DNA of 64,000 nt from Deinococcus terrestris (GTDB lineage: Bacteria; Deinococcota; Deinococci; Deinococcales; Deinococcaceae), in assembly GCF_009377345.1 (NCBI RefSeq), contig NZ_WBSL01000001.1, positions 991,001 through 1,055,000 of the forward strand, read 5' to 3'. Position numbers and translations under genes: made by a program. Shown piece by piece: positions 12,995-23,929 of the stretch (position 1 is the stretch's first letter; each line of letters starts with the position of its first letter). The notes below the pieces were generated by a model, which ran no database searches, was not told the DNA's origin, and saw nothing but the letters and a program-made list of their open reading frames with translations.

Positions 12995-13978
12995 ATGACC
13001 ATCATGACCTGGGGCCTCCTGGGCGCGGCCCGCATTGCCCGTGCCCTCATCCCGGCCATCCGCGCTGCCGGGGGCGAGGTGACGATGCTGGGTGCCCGCA
13101 AGCCGGACTCGGAACGGGTACAGGCCTTCGCGCGGGAGTGGGGCATCGGGAGGGTGGGCACTTACGCCGACGTAATCGCCTCGGACGTGGGGGCCGTTTA
13201 CAATCCGCTGCCGAACGATGCCCACCTCCCCTGGACCCTGGCCGCGCTGCGGGCGGGCAAACACGCGCTGACGGAAAAGCCGCTGACGCTGAACGAGGGA
13301 GAAGCGCAGACGTTGGCGGACACCGCTGACGAGACGGGCCGGGTGCTGCTGGAAGCCTTCGCCTACCGCTTTCAGCCTCACGTGGCCCGCCTGCGCGAGA
13401 TCGTGGCGTCGGGGGAACTGGGCGAGGTGCGGGCCTTCCGGGGGGCCTTCGGCTTTCCGCTGACGAACCCGGACGACTTTCGCTGGGAGGCTGAGATGGG
13501 CGGGGGAGCTCTCTATGACGTGGGCTGTTACCCAGTCAGCCTGGCCCGGCTGCTGCTGGGCGAGCCGCGAGCGGTGACAGCGCAGGCCCGGTGGACGTCG
13601 GGGGGCGTGGACCTGGGCCTGAGCGGAACGATGGATTTCGGGGGGGCACTGGCGAGTATCGACTGCGCCTTCGACTGGGGTCCGGCAGCCACACAACGGC
13701 TCACGGTGGTGGGGACACTGGGAAGCCTGGAGATGGACGGTGCCTTCGAAAGCCACAATGGAGTGCCCCTGACTCTGCGGGTCCGTACCGGTGCGGGTGA
13801 ACGTACCGAAACGTTCGCTCCCCACAACGGCTACGCGGCGATGGTGGCGCACTTTGGGCGGGCGGCGCAGGGCGAGGAAACGCCCCTTTTCCCGCCGCAG
13901 GACGCCGTGCGGCAGGCGCGGGTGCTGGACGCACTGTTCGCGGCGGCGCGGGAGGGGCGGACGGTCACGCTGGAGTGA
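12995..13978 (+). CDS. Gfo/Idh/MocA family oxidoreductase
   Basis: A 327-residue NAD(P)-dependent sugar-type dehydrogenase. The N-terminal Rossmann fold begins [13 protein letters not shown]. The signature EKPLTLN (about residue 92) carries the conserved lysine. [23 protein letters not shown] lies in the C-terminal substrate domain, where the conserved histidine of some relatives is replaced by Cys-Tyr. The substrate is unknown. TACGCT at 12983-12988 lies 6 nt before ATG 12995, the leaderless arrangement. It ends 6 bp from the convergent comEC stop. Confidence 0.9.
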   Translation: MTIMTWGLLGAARIARALIPAIRAAGGEVTMLGARKPDSERVQAFAREWGIGRVGTYADVIASDVGAVYNPLPNDAHLPWTLAALRAGKHALTEKPLTLNEGEAQTLADTADETGRVLLEAFAYRFQPHVARLREIVASGELGEVRAFRGAFGFPLTNPDDFRWEAEMGGGALYDVGCYPVSLARLLLGEPRAVTAQARWTSGGVDLGLSGTMDFGGALASIDCAFDWGPAATQRLTVVGTLGSLEMDGAFESHNGVPLTLRVRTGAGERTETFAPHNGYAAMVAHFGRAAQGEETPLFPPQDAVRQARVLDALFAAAREGRTVTLE

Positions 13979-13984
13979 CGACCT

Positions 13985-16222
13985 TTACGGCAGCGGCCAG
14001 CGCACGGTCCCAAGTTGATCGGTCCGCCAGACCTTCGCCCCCGCAACGGTCAGACGTTCCAGCACATCCGGGTGCGGGTGCCCGTAGGTGTTGCGGCCCA
14101 CGCTGATCAGCACGTCGGCGGGCGTGCTCTCCTTCAAGACGGCTTCCCCCGTGCTGTGGCGGCTGCCGTGATGGGCGGCTTTGAGGAGGTCGAGGTCGCC
14201 CACGCCCACCCGCGCCTCGCCCCAGGCATCCAGGTCGCCCAGCAGAGCGGCGCGGAAGTCGCCCGACTCGACGGTCAGGGCGACGCTGTTGTCGTTGTCC
14301 TCGGTGGACCAGAAGCGGCCCTCAGGCCAGAGGACGGTCAGACGAACGTCCCCAGCCTCCACCCGGTCGCCCCGGCGGACCTCGCGGACGGGGACGCCCT
14401 CCTCACGGGCCACGTCGAGGAGTTCGGCCAGCACCGGATCGTCGGTCTTGCGCTGGCCGATCCAGAGTTCGCCCACCGGAAGCGAGCGCAGGACGCCAGA
14501 CAGCCCCTCAATGTGATCCGTGTCTGCATGGGTCGCCACCACGATGTCCAGTTCCCGCACCCCCAGCGCCCGCAGCGCGGGGACGACCGTGCGGGTGCCC
14601 ACGTCGTAGTCGGAGCCGACCGAGCCGCCGCCGTCCACGAGAACCTCCAGCCCCCGCGACCGGATCAGGGTGCTGTCGCCCTGGCCCACGTCCAGAAAGA
14701 CGAGTTCGTGGGCGGGGCGAATCCAGCCTGGCAGGGCGGTCAGGAGAGCACAGGCCAGCGCGGTCCCCAGCGCCACGGGTGCCCGCACCCGCCCCAGCAG
14801 CCACAACACTCCGGCGAGCGCGGCCACCCCGTAAGCCACGAAACCTCCCGCACCCACACTCCCCCAGGTCAGCACCGGGGCCTTGCCGAAGACCTCTACC
14901 ACGAGCAGCAGCGCCCAGGCGAGCAGCCCCGTCAGCGGGCTGAGGACCACGCCGAGCGGTCCCAGCAGCCCCGCCAGAAAGCCCAGCGGCACCAACGCGG
15001 CCATGATCACCCCCGCGACGAGGTTGGCGGGCAGGCCGACGAGCGGCAGTTGCCCGAAGGTGCCCGCGATGACGGGCAGGGTGGCGAGTTCGGCCAGCAC
15101 GGTGGCAACGAGGGCGAGTCGCAGGGCCATCGGCCAGCGCTCGGGCAGTCGGGCGGCCAGCTTCCCCGAGAGGGTCAGCCCCAGCACCGCGAGGAAGGAG
15201 AGTTGGAACCCCACATCCAGCAACCACAGCGGGAAGGGCAGCAGGCAGGCGACCGCCGCGAGTGCGACCGTGCCGTAGGGGTCGGGCTTCCCGCGCCCGA
15301 GGGCAAAGGCGACGAGCACGGCAAAGCCCATCAGGACGGCCCGCAGGATGCTGGGCGAGACGCCCACCAGCATCAGGTAGGGCACCAGCAGTCCGGCGGC
15401 CACCACGTAGCGCCACGCCACCCGCACCCGCAGACGAATCAGCAGCCACACGACCACTCCGGTCAGCAGGGCCACGTTCTGCCCGCTAAGGGCCATCAGG
15501 TGCGAGAGGCCCGAGCGGGCAAAGGCGTCGCGCACCGAATACCCTTCCGCGAACTCCTCGCGGCCAATGTCGCCCCGGTCCCCGAGTTCGATGGCCTGCA
15601 TCAGCGCGGCCTGCCGTTCCCCCAGCCCGGCGGTCAGGCCCCGGCGGAACCAGCCGCGCCCCCCTCCTTCCGGGGTATGAGCACGGACCCTGGCGGCGAC
15701 GAGCACGGCCGTCGGCGTGGGCACCAGCAGCCCGCCTTGCCCGCGCAGCCACGCGGCCTGGTCGAAGCCGCCCGGAATGCGCCGCCCGTCGGGGCGGACC
15801 AGGCGCCCACTGACCGTCAGTTCGCCGGAAGACTGGGTCGGCTTGGGCGAGAGGGCTATCCGCGCCGGGGGATCGTCCAGCCGCAGGAATTGACCGTCCC
15901 ACTCGCCGCGCAGGGTGACGAGGGCGCCTACCCAGGGGGTCATGGGGTCGGGTTTCGCCGCGTTCAGACGCTCGGAGCCGAACCCCAGCCCCAGGCCCAC
16001 GACTGCGAGGAGGCCGAGGAGGGGGCGGCGATCCAATGCCGCGAGCACCATGCCTGCCAGCATCACCAGCCCTCCCCAGATCAGCCCCAGTCCCAGCAGG
16101 ATGCCGCCAATCACGCCGAGCGCGAGGGGAACAGGCCAGGCGAGGCGCCCGGCAGTGGCCCGCGTTCCGCTGGTGGAACTCGGCACCGAAACGACTGGAG
16201 AACCTGCGTGCCGCCCCAGCAT
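13985..16222 (-). CDS. comEC: ComEC/Rec2 DNA-uptake channel protein
   Basis: A 745-residue integral membrane protein of natural transformation, thought to form the channel for single-stranded DNA across the inner membrane. Hydrophobic segments near residues 30-70 precede an OB-like region. The multi-span competence domain contains [18 protein letters not shown]. Further membrane segments are followed by a metallo-beta-lactamase domain ([29 protein letters not shown]) from about residue 480. The start at 16222 shares its A with the comEA stop (TGATG), implying translational coupling. Deinococcus is naturally transformable, which fits. Confidence 0.93.
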   Translation of the reverse strand: MLGRHAGSPVVSVPSSTSGTRATAGRLAWPVPLALGVIGGILLGLGLIWGGLVMLAGMVLAALDRRPLLGLLAVVGLGLGFGSERLNAAKPDPMTPWVGALVTLRGEWDGQFLRLDDPPARIALSPKPTQSSGELTVSGRLVRPDGRRIPGGFDQAAWLRGQGGLLVPTPTAVLVAARVRAHTPEGGGRGWFRRGLTAGLGERQAALMQAIELGDRGDIGREEFAEGYSVRDAFARSGLSHLMALSGQNVALLTGVVVWLLIRLRVRVAWRYVVAAGLLVPYLMLVGVSPSILRAVLMGFAVLVAFALGRGKPDPYGTVALAAVACLLPFPLWLLDVGFQLSFLAVLGLTLSGKLAARLPERWPMALRLALVATVLAELATLPVIAGTFGQLPLVGLPANLVAGVIMAALVPLGFLAGLLGPLGVVLSPLTGLLAWALLLVVEVFGKAPVLTWGSVGAGGFVAYGVAALAGVLWLLGRVRAPVALGTALACALLTALPGWIRPAHELVFLDVGQGDSTLIRSRGLEVLVDGGGSVGSDYDVGTRTVVPALRALGVRELDIVVATHADTDHIEGLSGVLRSLPVGELWIGQRKTDDPVLAELLDVAREEGVPVREVRRGDRVEAGDVRLTVLWPEGRFWSTEDNDNSVALTVESGDFRAALLGDLDAWGEARVGVGDLDLLKAAHHGSRHSTGEAVLKESTPADVLISVGRNTYGHPHPDVLERLTVAGAKVWRTDQLGTVRWPLP

Positions 16223-16599
16223 CAGAACGTGACGAGGGGCGCGAGGTCCTCCAGGGTGGAGGGACCTATGCCCTTCACCCCGTCCAGGTCGGCCAGCGAG
16301 CGGTAGGGCCGCCCCGCCACAATCCGGGCCGCGAGGGCGGGGCCAACGCGTGGGAGGGCTTCGAGCTGCTCGGTGGTCGCCGTGTTCAGGTTCAAGCGGC
16401 CCGAGATCAGCGGCGTCACGCTGCTGGTCGTGGGGTACTCCGGCGCGGCCTCGGGCGGGGTGGCAGGCGGCGGCAGGGCCACCCGCGTCACCGTCGGAAC
16501 GGTCACGGGCGGGCGCAGGGCAGGTCCCAGCGTCAGCGCCCCCACAGCCAGCAATCCACCCGCGAGCAGGGCCGTCCAGTGCCGTTCGGTGGGAAGCAC
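16222..16599 (-). CDS. comEA: ComEA-type helix-hairpin-helix DNA-binding protein
   Basis: A 125-residue membrane-anchored competence protein. One N-terminal membrane helix (about 9-27) and a Pro/Thr-rich spacer lead to a tandem helix-hairpin-helix domain at residues 65-125 ([22 protein letters not shown] and [15 protein letters not shown]). It binds incoming double-stranded DNA at the membrane and hands it to ComEC. The start is GTG 16599: TACACT (16606-16611) lies exactly 6 nt upstream, so the comEA-comEC mRNA appears leaderless. Confidence 0.92.
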   Translation of the reverse strand: MLPTERHWTALLAGGLLAVGALTLGPALRPPVTVPTVTRVALPPPATPPEAAPEYPTTSSVTPLISGRLNLNTATTEQLEALPRVGPALAARIVAGRPYRSLADLDGVKGIGPSTLEDLAPLVTF

Positions 16600-16738
16600 G
16601 CCGGGAGTGTAGGGCGGGGGTCATGGCGGGGAGGCGCACCTGAGGCGGCCAATGGGGGGAGTCGGTGGGGGTGGTCCCCCGCCCGCGATGCGGGACGCCC
16701 GCGCGGCCCTCACCCCCCGGTCAGCCTATGCTCGGCGC

Positions 16739-17638
16739 GTGACCTCCGTCCCCGCCTCCCGCACCGCCCGCCTGACCCCCACCGTCCTGCTGTGCCTCGC
16801 CCTGGTGTATGTGCTGTGGGGCAGCACCTATTTCGGCATCAAGGTGGCGATCGGGAGCCTGCCGCCGATGGGCATGCTCTCGCTGCGCTTTCTGGCGGCG
16901 GGGGCGCTGCTGTACGCGTTTCTGCGCTGGCGCGGGGCGCCGAGGCCGACCGCGAGGGAGTGGCGGGCCTCGGCGCTGGTGGGCCTCTTGCTACTGGGCG
17001 GCGGCACTGGGCTGGTCACCCTGGCCGAGCGCGACGCGAGCAGCAGCGTGGCGGCGATGGTGATCGCGGTGTCTCCCCTGTTCGCTTCCCTCTTCGCGCG
17101 GCTGTGGGGCGAGCGCACCAGCGGGCGCGAGTGGGTGGGTATCGGGATCGGGCTGGTGGGCATCGTACTGCTGAACGTGGGCGAGCTGCGGGCCACACCG
17201 CTGGCGGCCGGGCTGCTGATACTGGCCCCTCTGTGCTGGACCTTCGGCAGCCAGTGGTCGCGCCGATTGCCCCTCCCCGCCGGACTGATGGGCAGCGCCG
17301 CCGAGATGCTGACCGGCGCCGTGCTGCTGGGAGGAATGAGCCTCGTGATGGGGGAACGCTGGGGCACGCCCACCCCGGCCAGCCTGTGGGCGCTGGCGTA
17401 CCTGGCGGTGTTCGGGAGCCTCGTCGCTTACAGCGCCTACATGTACCTCGTGGCGCACACCCGCCCCGCACTGGCGACGAGTTACGCCTACGTCAACCCG
17501 GTCGTGGCCGTGCTGCTGGGCGTCGGCCTGGGAGGAGAAAGCCTGACCGGGCTGGGGTGGCTGGCGCTCGCCGTGATTCTGGCGGGGGTAGTGCTGGTGG
17601 TGTGGCCGCGTGGGGGGGCGGTGGGGCCAGAGGCGTGA
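16739..17638 (+). CDS. EamA (DMT) family transporter
   Basis: A 299-residue protein with ten predicted membrane helices in two EamA repeats. WGSTYFGIKVAI near residue 27 and NPVVAVLLGVGLGGESLTGLGWLALAVILAGVVLVV at the C-terminus are family hallmarks. It is likely a metabolite exporter of the YedA/RhtA kind, with unknown substrate. GTG 16739 is chosen because TATGCT at 16727-16732 lies 6 nt before it and the first helix then starts about 15 residues in. The longer open frame from 16652 would include the promoter. Confidence 0.88.
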   Translation: MTSVPASRTARLTPTVLLCLALVYVLWGSTYFGIKVAIGSLPPMGMLSLRFLAAGALLYAFLRWRGAPRPTAREWRASALVGLLLLGGGTGLVTLAERDASSSVAAMVIAVSPLFASLFARLWGERTSGREWVGIGIGLVGIVLLNVGELRATPLAAGLLILAPLCWTFGSQWSRRLPLPAGLMGSAAEMLTGAVLLGGMSLVMGERWGTPTPASLWALAYLAVFGSLVAYSAYMYLVAHTRPALATSYAYVNPVVAVLLGVGLGGESLTGLGWLALAVILAGVVLVVWPRGGAVGPEA

Positions 17639-17645
17639 GGACGCC

Positions 17646-18734
17646 TCACCGCTTGCTGAGCAGATACCCCTTGGGATGATGCCCGCCGCTGTAGACCTGA
17701 AACAGTTCGCGGACATGCCAGCGGTCCTGATCGCGCAGCAACCCCTCGAACAGCCGGATCTCGTGGGTGACCACCGCGAGGCGGCCGTGCCGCGACAACA
17801 GGCGGTGCATCTCGGTCAGGAAGGCGGGGTAGAGCGCGGCGTTGGCCCGGTGCGAGCCGATGGCGTCGCCCCAGGGCAGGTCGCAGACGATCAGGTCGAA
17901 GGAGCGGGGCGGCAGGCCCGTCGCCAGGGCGTCCACCTCCGCGACCTCCACCTCCCGCCCGGCGGCCTGGAGGTTGGCGCGGGCGCAGGCAACGGCCCCC
18001 GGGTCGATGTCGACACCCACCATCGCCGCCGACGGTCCCAGCAGGGCACGTTCCACGAGGAGGGTGCCGCTGCCCGCCATCGGGTTGAAGACGCGGTCCT
18101 CCTCGCGTACCCCAGCGAGGCGGTGCAGGGCGTAGGCAATCGTCGCGTTCAAGCCACCGCCCCGGTTGCACACCCGCCACGCCCGCGCGGAGAGGGGCCG
18201 GGGAGTGATTCGAGCCAGCACCTCCCAGCCGGGGCCGCCCTCCTGGGGGCGCAGCCGGACGAGCAGCTCGCCTTCTTCCGGGTCAAAGGGGAGGTCCAGC
18301 CCCCGCGACAGTTCTTCGGCCAGCCGGATCATCACCGCCGACTCGCGGCCCGCCGCCGCCAGCCGGAAGGACCGGTGCCCGCCCCAGCGCACGACTTCCC
18401 CCAGAAAGGCCGTCAGCTCCCCGAGTTGCTGGTGCCCCAGCAGGCCGCGCGGCCGGGGCACGTCCCAGGCCCGCACCCGGTAGGCCGCGACCGCCCCGCG
18501 CAGCCGGGTCAGGCGCTCGGGGTCGCCGGGATACCAGAAGCGCAGGCCCCGCAGGTCGCGGGCCAGCGGCACCCCGCGCAGTTCCTCGGCGGCGACTTCC
18601 TCCAGGCCGGGCAGGGCCTCCAGGGCGTACTCGTGGGCGGGTTGCCGGGCGCGGTGGTCGCCCTTGGGCTTTTGTGGCCGGGTGAAGGTCGGATTTTTCT
18701 GGCGGGACGGGTTGACGCGGGCGGGGCGGGGCAT
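17646..18734 (-). CDS. THUMP-type RNA guanine/adenine methyltransferase
   Basis: A 362-residue SAM-dependent RNA methyltransferase of the RlmL/TrmN (Trm14) group. The N-terminal 30 residues are basic (PSRQKNPTFTRPQKPKG). A THUMP-like RNA-binding region spans roughly 30-150. The Rossmann methyltransferase follows with FNPMAGSGTLLVE and the catalytic IVCDLPWGD, an N/D-P-P-W-like motif that is DLPW here, indicating m2G-type chemistry. Whether the target is tRNA or 23S rRNA is unknown. TATACT (18743-18748) lies 8 nt before the ATG. It converges with the EamA gene with 7 bp between stops. Confidence 0.85.
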   Translation of the reverse strand: MPRPARVNPSRQKNPTFTRPQKPKGDHRARQPAHEYALEALPGLEEVAAEELRGVPLARDLRGLRFWYPGDPERLTRLRGAVAAYRVRAWDVPRPRGLLGHQQLGELTAFLGEVVRWGGHRSFRLAAAGRESAVMIRLAEELSRGLDLPFDPEEGELLVRLRPQEGGPGWEVLARITPRPLSARAWRVCNRGGGLNATIAYALHRLAGVREEDRVFNPMAGSGTLLVERALLGPSAAMVGVDIDPGAVACARANLQAAGREVEVAEVDALATGLPPRSFDLIVCDLPWGDAIGSHRANAALYPAFLTEMHRLLSRHGRLAVVTHEIRLFEGLLRDQDRWHVRELFQVYSGGHHPKGYLLSKR

Positions 18735-18811
18735 AGCAGGGCAGTATACGGGGCGGGCCGCCCTGCCGGGGCCTTCAGAGTCTGCGCGGGTGTAGAATCG
18801 CGCGTTCCCGC

Positions 18812-20215
18812 ATGACCCGCCCCCCGCATCCCCCCTCCACCTCGTGGCCGCGCGCCTCCGGGCGGCCCCGCCGGGCGCTCGTGGCCCGCTTCACGCCGCC
18901 GCAACTTATCGCGCTGGTGTACCTCGTGGGCATCGCGCTGGGCACGGCGCTGCTGCACTTGCCGGGGGTGGTCGCACCGGGGGCGGAGTTGAACTTCGTG
19001 GACCGCCTGTTTACCGCCACGAGCGCGATCTGCATCACCGGGCTGGTGGTCGCCGACACGGGCGAGGCGTTTACCCGGCCCGGCCAACTGCTGATCCTGC
19101 TGCTCTCGCAGGTGGGCGGGCTGGGCATCCTGACTTTCGGGACGCTGTTCGCGTTCCTGACCGGGCGGCGGGTGAATTTCTCCGAGCGGCAGCACCTCGT
19201 GCAGCAGATCAACGCGCTGGACGTGGGCGGAGTCCTGCCCCTGATCCGCACCATCTTCCTGTACACCTTCGTGGCCGAGGCGGCGGGGGCCGCGCTGCTC
19301 GCCCTGCGCTTCGTGCCGCAGTTCGGGCTGGGGGAAGGGCTGTATCAGGCCGTGTTCCACTCGGTCAGCGCGTACAACAACGCGGGCTTCGTGGTGGTGC
19401 CGGGTGGGATGGGGCAGTACGCCGCCGATCCCCTCGTCAGCCTGACGGTCAGCAGCCTGATCGTGCTGGGCGGGCTGGGCTTTCTGGTACAGCTCAACGT
19501 GCTGGGGCACCTGCGCCAGCCCCGGCGCACCCGGCTGCTGACCTACTCCAAGATCACGCTGGTCACGACCGGGCTGCTGCTTCTGCTGGGGGCCGTGCTA
19601 CTGCTCGCGCTGGAGTGGGGCAATGCCCGCACCTTCGGTCCGCTGGACACGGGGGGGAAACTGCTCGCCGCCTTCTTCCAGAGCGTGACGCCGCGCTCGG
19701 GCGGCTTCGCCACAGTGGACATCTCGGCCATGACGAGTGCCAGCCTCTTTCTGCTGATGGGGCTGATGTTTATCGGAGCCAACAGCGGCTCGACGGGGGG
19801 GGGCATCAAGACGAGTACCTTCGCCATTCTGGTGGGCAGCGCGTGGAACATGGTGCGGGGGCGGGGCGACCTGATCGTGTTCGGGCGGCGCATCCTGCCC
19901 GAGAACCTCGTCCGGGCCGCCACGGTGACCACCCTGTATACCCTGATGGTCGCCACCGCCTTTTTCGCGCTGCTGGCGACCAACCCGAACCTCGGCTTCA
20001 CGCACCTGCTGTTCGAGACGGTGAGCGCGGCGGCGACGGTGGGCCTGTCCATGAACACCACCCCCCTCATCAACGATCCCGGCCTGATCATCCTGACCGT
20101 GCTGATGTACCTGGGACGCATCGGGCCGGTGACCTTCGCGGTGGCCTTCAGCCTGCGCAGCCAGCAGAGCCGGGCAATCAAGTACCCGCCCGAGCGCGAC
20201 ATCCTGGTGGGGTGA
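18812..20215 (+). CDS. Potassium uptake protein, TrkH/KtrB family
   Basis: A 467-residue K+ channel-like transporter subunit with four membrane-pore-membrane repeats. Filter-like segments such as SAICITGLVV, SAYNNAGFVV, PRSGGFATVD and SAAATVGLSMN are visible, each with a conserved glycine. With the cytoplasmic RCK-domain protein encoded 42 bp downstream it should form a Ktr-type uptake system. The length fits KtrB. The TAGAAT box (18793-18798) is 13 nt from ATG 18812, so the leader is only about 6 nt. Confidence 0.92.
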   Translation: MTRPPHPPSTSWPRASGRPRRALVARFTPPQLIALVYLVGIALGTALLHLPGVVAPGAELNFVDRLFTATSAICITGLVVADTGEAFTRPGQLLILLLSQVGGLGILTFGTLFAFLTGRRVNFSERQHLVQQINALDVGGVLPLIRTIFLYTFVAEAAGAALLALRFVPQFGLGEGLYQAVFHSVSAYNNAGFVVVPGGMGQYAADPLVSLTVSSLIVLGGLGFLVQLNVLGHLRQPRRTRLLTYSKITLVTTGLLLLLGAVLLLALEWGNARTFGPLDTGGKLLAAFFQSVTPRSGGFATVDISAMTSASLFLLMGLMFIGANSGSTGGGIKTSTFAILVGSAWNMVRGRGDLIVFGRRILPENLVRAATVTTLYTLMVATAFFALLATNPNLGFTHLLFETVSAAATVGLSMNTTPLINDPGLIILTVLMYLGRIGPVTFAVAFSLRSQQSRAIKYPPERDILVG

Positions 20216-20257
20216 GCGCTCACCCGCTACCCTGTCTCCCAGCATGAGGCCGCACGC

Positions 20258-20917
<660 letters not shown>

Positions 20918-20924
20918 GGGGCGC

Positions 20925-21368
20925 TCAGCCCTCTTCCGGCACCGCCCGCACGTTGGGGCACGTCAGGCCCCGGAGGGTCAGGGCCCCCACGATCTCGGTG
21001 GGAGGAAGGGCACCCTCCACCCGCGTCTCGCCGGTCAGGGGGATGGGCTGTCCGGTGGTCCGCAGCTCGCTCCTCACCCCGAGGCGCAGTGCCCGCTCCA
21101 CGCAGGCCGCGTCTGCGGCGCTCAGGGTCAGGGTGGTGCGGCGAACGCCGTGGACGAGGACGACGGGAACGGGGGCAGGCGCGTAGCCCTCCAGCACCCG
21201 CACGGCCCGCGACTGACCCGCGAAGGCGCCCGCCAGCGCCGCGAGCAGGGGCAGCCCCGCCGCCAGTCCCCAGACCACGCCCGCCCGCGCCGAGCCGGGG
21301 CGTAGCAGGAGCGCGACCAGCGCCCCAGCGAGAGCAAGCGCGAGCAGCAGGTAGAGGGTGGGCAGCAC
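20925..21368 (-). CDS. Small membrane protein of unknown function
   Basis: A 147-residue protein with two N-terminal hydrophobic helices (LPTLYLLLALALAGALVALLL and VVWGLAAGLPLLAALAGAFAG) and a 90-residue extracytoplasmic or cytoplasmic tail with a single Cys pair (DAACVERAL, LTCPNV). I do not recognise it. The start is probably GTG 21368, 9 nt after GGGGGA; a TTG at 21374 overlapping the trpC stop is the alternative. It is tightly coupled to trpC, with only 2 to 4 nt of offset, so the two are co-translated. Confidence 0.65.
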   Translation of the reverse strand: MLPTLYLLLALALAGALVALLLRPGSARAGVVWGLAAGLPLLAALAGAFAGQSRAVRVLEGYAPAPVPVVLVHGVRRTTLTLSAADAACVERALRLGVRSELRTTGQPIPLTGETRVEGALPPTEIVGALTLRGLTCPNVRAVPEEG

Positions 21369-21370
21369 AG

Positions 21371-22165
21371 TCAAGCGTCCCCCGCCAGCAGCGCCCGCGT
21401 CGCCCCCTCCAAGTCACCGCTTCCGGCGAGGCTGCTGCCCACCAGCACCGCGTCGGCCAGCCCGCGCACGCCCGCGAGGTCGGCGGCACTCCGGTAGCCA
21501 CTCTCCGCGACGAGCAGGCCCATGAAGCCCGCCTCCCGCGCCCGGCGAATCAAGCGGGGGCTGACTGACAGGTCAATCTCCAGGGACCGCAGGTCACGGT
21601 TGTTCACGCCGATGATCTCGGCCCCAGTCGCCAGCGCGACCTCCAGTTCGGCCTCGTCGTGCACCTCGACCAGGGCGTCGAGGCCGACGTGGTGGGCGGC
21701 CCGCAAATACTCTCCCGTCGCCTCCCCCAGCACGCTCACCATCAGCAGCGCGGCCGAGGCGCCCCAGTCGGCGGCCTCGCGCAGCATGGCGGGGTGAACC
21801 ACGAAGTCCTTGCGGAGTGCTGGAGCAGTGACAGACCCCACGACCTCGCGCAGCGCCTCCGGGCTGCCGCCGAAGTGCCTCGGCTCGGTCAGCACGCTGA
21901 TGGCGGCGGCCCCGCCCGAGACGTAAGCGCGGGCGGCGTCAGCGGGGTCCAGCGGCGCGATGGCCCCCTGGCTGGGGCTGGCCCGCTTCACCTCTGCGAT
22001 CAGGGCGAGGCCGGGGCGCGACAGGGCCGCGTGGAAGGCCCGCGCCCGCGTCCGCCCCGGCCCCAGCCGGGGGTCGGCCCCCTGGTAATCGGCCACCCGC
22101 TCGTGCACGATGCGGCCCAGGACGCCGGGAATGGAGGGGGACTCGGGCAGCGGCTGGGCGGTCAT
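21371..22165 (-). CDS. trpC: Indole-3-glycerol phosphate synthase
   Basis: A 264-residue TIM-barrel enzyme closing the indole ring in tryptophan synthesis. The catalytic landmarks are ALIAEVKRASPSQG, VLTEPRHFGGS, LRKDFVV, GAEIIGVNNRDLRSLEIDL and LVAESGYRSAADL in barrel order. It is not in a trp operon here. TATACT (22175-22180) lies 9 nt before ATG 22165, giving an almost leaderless mRNA. It is divergent from hpt across 83 bp; both starts are embedded in CATATG. Confidence 0.95.
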   Translation of the reverse strand: MTAQPLPESPSIPGVLGRIVHERVADYQGADPRLGPGRTRARAFHAALSRPGLALIAEVKRASPSQGAIAPLDPADAARAYVSGGAAAISVLTEPRHFGGSPEALREVVGSVTAPALRKDFVVHPAMLREAADWGASAALLMVSVLGEATGEYLRAAHHVGLDALVEVHDEAELEVALATGAEIIGVNNRDLRSLEIDLSVSPRLIRRAREAGFMGLLVAESGYRSAADLAGVRGLADAVLVGSSLAGSGDLEGATRALLAGDA

Positions 22166-22248
22166 ATGGGCGGGAGTATAGGGCGGTGGGGGGGCTTCCT
22201 CCCGCCGGGCGCCCCGTACCGGAAGACCCGTGTTAGCCTGAACCCCAT

Positions 22249-22776
<528 letters not shown>

Positions 22777-22779
22777 GCC

Positions 22780-23202
22780 GTGCGCTGGGGATGGCCTGTG
22801 CTGCTGGTCGTCCCCGCGCTGCTGGCGGGAGTGGGCGTCTGGCAGGTGAGCGAGAGCCGCTGGCGGGGGCCGCTGTACTGCATCGAGGAACCGGGCCGGG
22901 TCTGGGGCGTCTCTCCCCTGCCCGCCGGGGCCGCCCCCGCCTGCCCGGAGAGCCGTTCCTACCGGGAGGAAGTGCGCTCGGGCTACGCGCGGGTCGAGCA
23001 GTACGTGCTGCCGGGCTGGCGCCCCCGCGTGCTCATTCCCGCCCTGGAGGCGGGCGGCTATGTCCCCCAGGGCGGGCCGGAAGGCCTCTACCGCGACGAC
23101 GACGAATTCGCCGCGCTGCTGAACCGGGGCAGCGAGCAGATTCAGTACGTGGCCGAGCGGCTGCCGGGGCCGCAGACGCGGGTCACCCTGAGCGGGCGCT
23201 GA
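22780..23202 (+). CDS. Hypothetical exported or membrane-anchored protein
   Basis: A 140-residue protein with one N-terminal hydrophobic segment (WPVLLVVPALLAGVGVWQV), then a hydrophilic domain with two Cys (LYCIEEPG, APACPES) that could form a disulfide outside the membrane. No known family is recognised. It starts at GTG 22780, 3 nt after the hpt stop, so it is translated as part of the hpt transcript. Confidence 0.6.
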   Translation: MRWGWPVLLVVPALLAGVGVWQVSESRWRGPLYCIEEPGRVWGVSPLPAGAAPACPESRSYREEVRSGYARVEQYVLPGWRPRVLIPALEAGGYVPQGGPEGLYRDDDEFAALLNRGSEQIQYVAERLPGPQTRVTLSGR

Positions 23203-23205
23203 GGC

Positions 23206-23436
23206 TCAGGTTTCCCGCTCGTCGCGCACCAGGGCCACGTACAACGCCTCCACCTTTGCCCGTGCCCACGGCGTGCGGCGCAGAAATTTCAGGCAGGAGG
23301 ACACCGACGGGTCGTTCTGAAAGCAGCGGACGGGCACCCGCCGGGCCAGTTCCTCCCAGCCGTAGTGCCCGGCGAGGCGCTCCACGACCTGCTGGAGGGT
23401 GACGCCGTGGAGGGGATCGGGCGAGGAATGGGTCAT
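23206..23436 (-). CDS. VF530 family (DUF2132) small DNA-binding-like protein
   Basis: A 76-residue protein. DPLHGVTLQQVVERLAGHYGWEEL, RCFQNDPSVSSCLKFLRRTPWAR and KVEALYV reproduce the VF530 family consensus over its full length. VF530 is structurally related to DNA-binding folds, but no cellular role is established that I know of. Its promoter is one half of a mirrored pair (see 23442-23505): hexamer CAACAT 6 nt before the ATG. Confidence 0.85.
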   Translation of the reverse strand: MTHSSPDPLHGVTLQQVVERLAGHYGWEELARRVPVRCFQNDPSVSSCLKFLRRTPWARAKVEALYVALVRDERET

Positions 23437-23441
23437 CCGGC

Positions 23442-23505
23442 CATGTTGTCACAGGGGGCGGGACCCCGTACCCCGGCCCCCCGACTGAATGCCTGTGACA
23501 ACATG
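23442..23505. promoter_or_regulatory. Mirror-image identical promoter elements for a divergent pair
   Basis: CATGTTGTCACAG (23442-23454) and CTGTGACAACATG (23493-23505) are perfect 13-nt inverted copies. Each one places TGNCAACAT, an extended -10-like box, exactly 6 nt before its own gene's start codon (ATG 23436 on minus, GTG 23511 on plus). The arrangement suggests coordinated leaderless expression. Confidence 0.6.
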
Positions 23506-23510
23506 CGCGG

Positions 23511-23873
23511 GTGAATCCCCTGCTCCTGCGCTCCATGATCGTGACGGGCCTGCTGATTGCGGCCCTCAACGTGCTGTTCGCCGGATTTGAACACGGTTTC
23601 GGCAATCTGCCGCTGTGGTTCTGGCTCTCGCAACTGCTGCTGCTGCCCGCCATGCTGCTCCCCGCCCGCCTCTTCCCCGTCGCGGCGAGTACCCGGCCCT
23701 TCCTGCGCCGGGCGTCTATCTACGCGCTGGGGTGGCTGGCCCCTTACGGCGTGTTCAAGGTGACGGGCGACGCGCTGCGGCCCGACTTCAACCTCGACGC
23801 GTCCCTGATCGGCCTGATCCTGCTGTGCTGGATTTTCGGGCTGGTGTTCGCCACGCTGCGCAAGCCGATCTGA
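23511..23873 (+). CDS. Small integral membrane protein of unknown function
   Basis: A 120-residue protein, almost entirely hydrophobic, with four predicted membrane helices (about 8-25, 33-53, 68-85 and 95-113). It starts at GTG 23511, 6 nt after the CAACAT box that is copied in mirror image for the VF530 gene. I recognise no family. The shared promoter element is the only functional hint. Confidence 0.65.
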   Translation: MNPLLLRSMIVTGLLIAALNVLFAGFEHGFGNLPLWFWLSQLLLLPAMLLPARLFPVAASTRPFLRRASIYALGWLAPYGVFKVTGDALRPDFNLDASLIGLILLCWIFGLVFATLRKPI

Positions 23874-23929
23874 GACTTCAAGCAAAGGGCCGCCTACAGC
23901 GACGTGGGCGGCCCTCTTCATGGCAAGAG

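Noticed and set aside
14015..16306. 763-codon plus-strand open frame
   Set aside because: Shadow of comEC on the other strand. It is full of His, Gln and Gly with no hydrophobic core.
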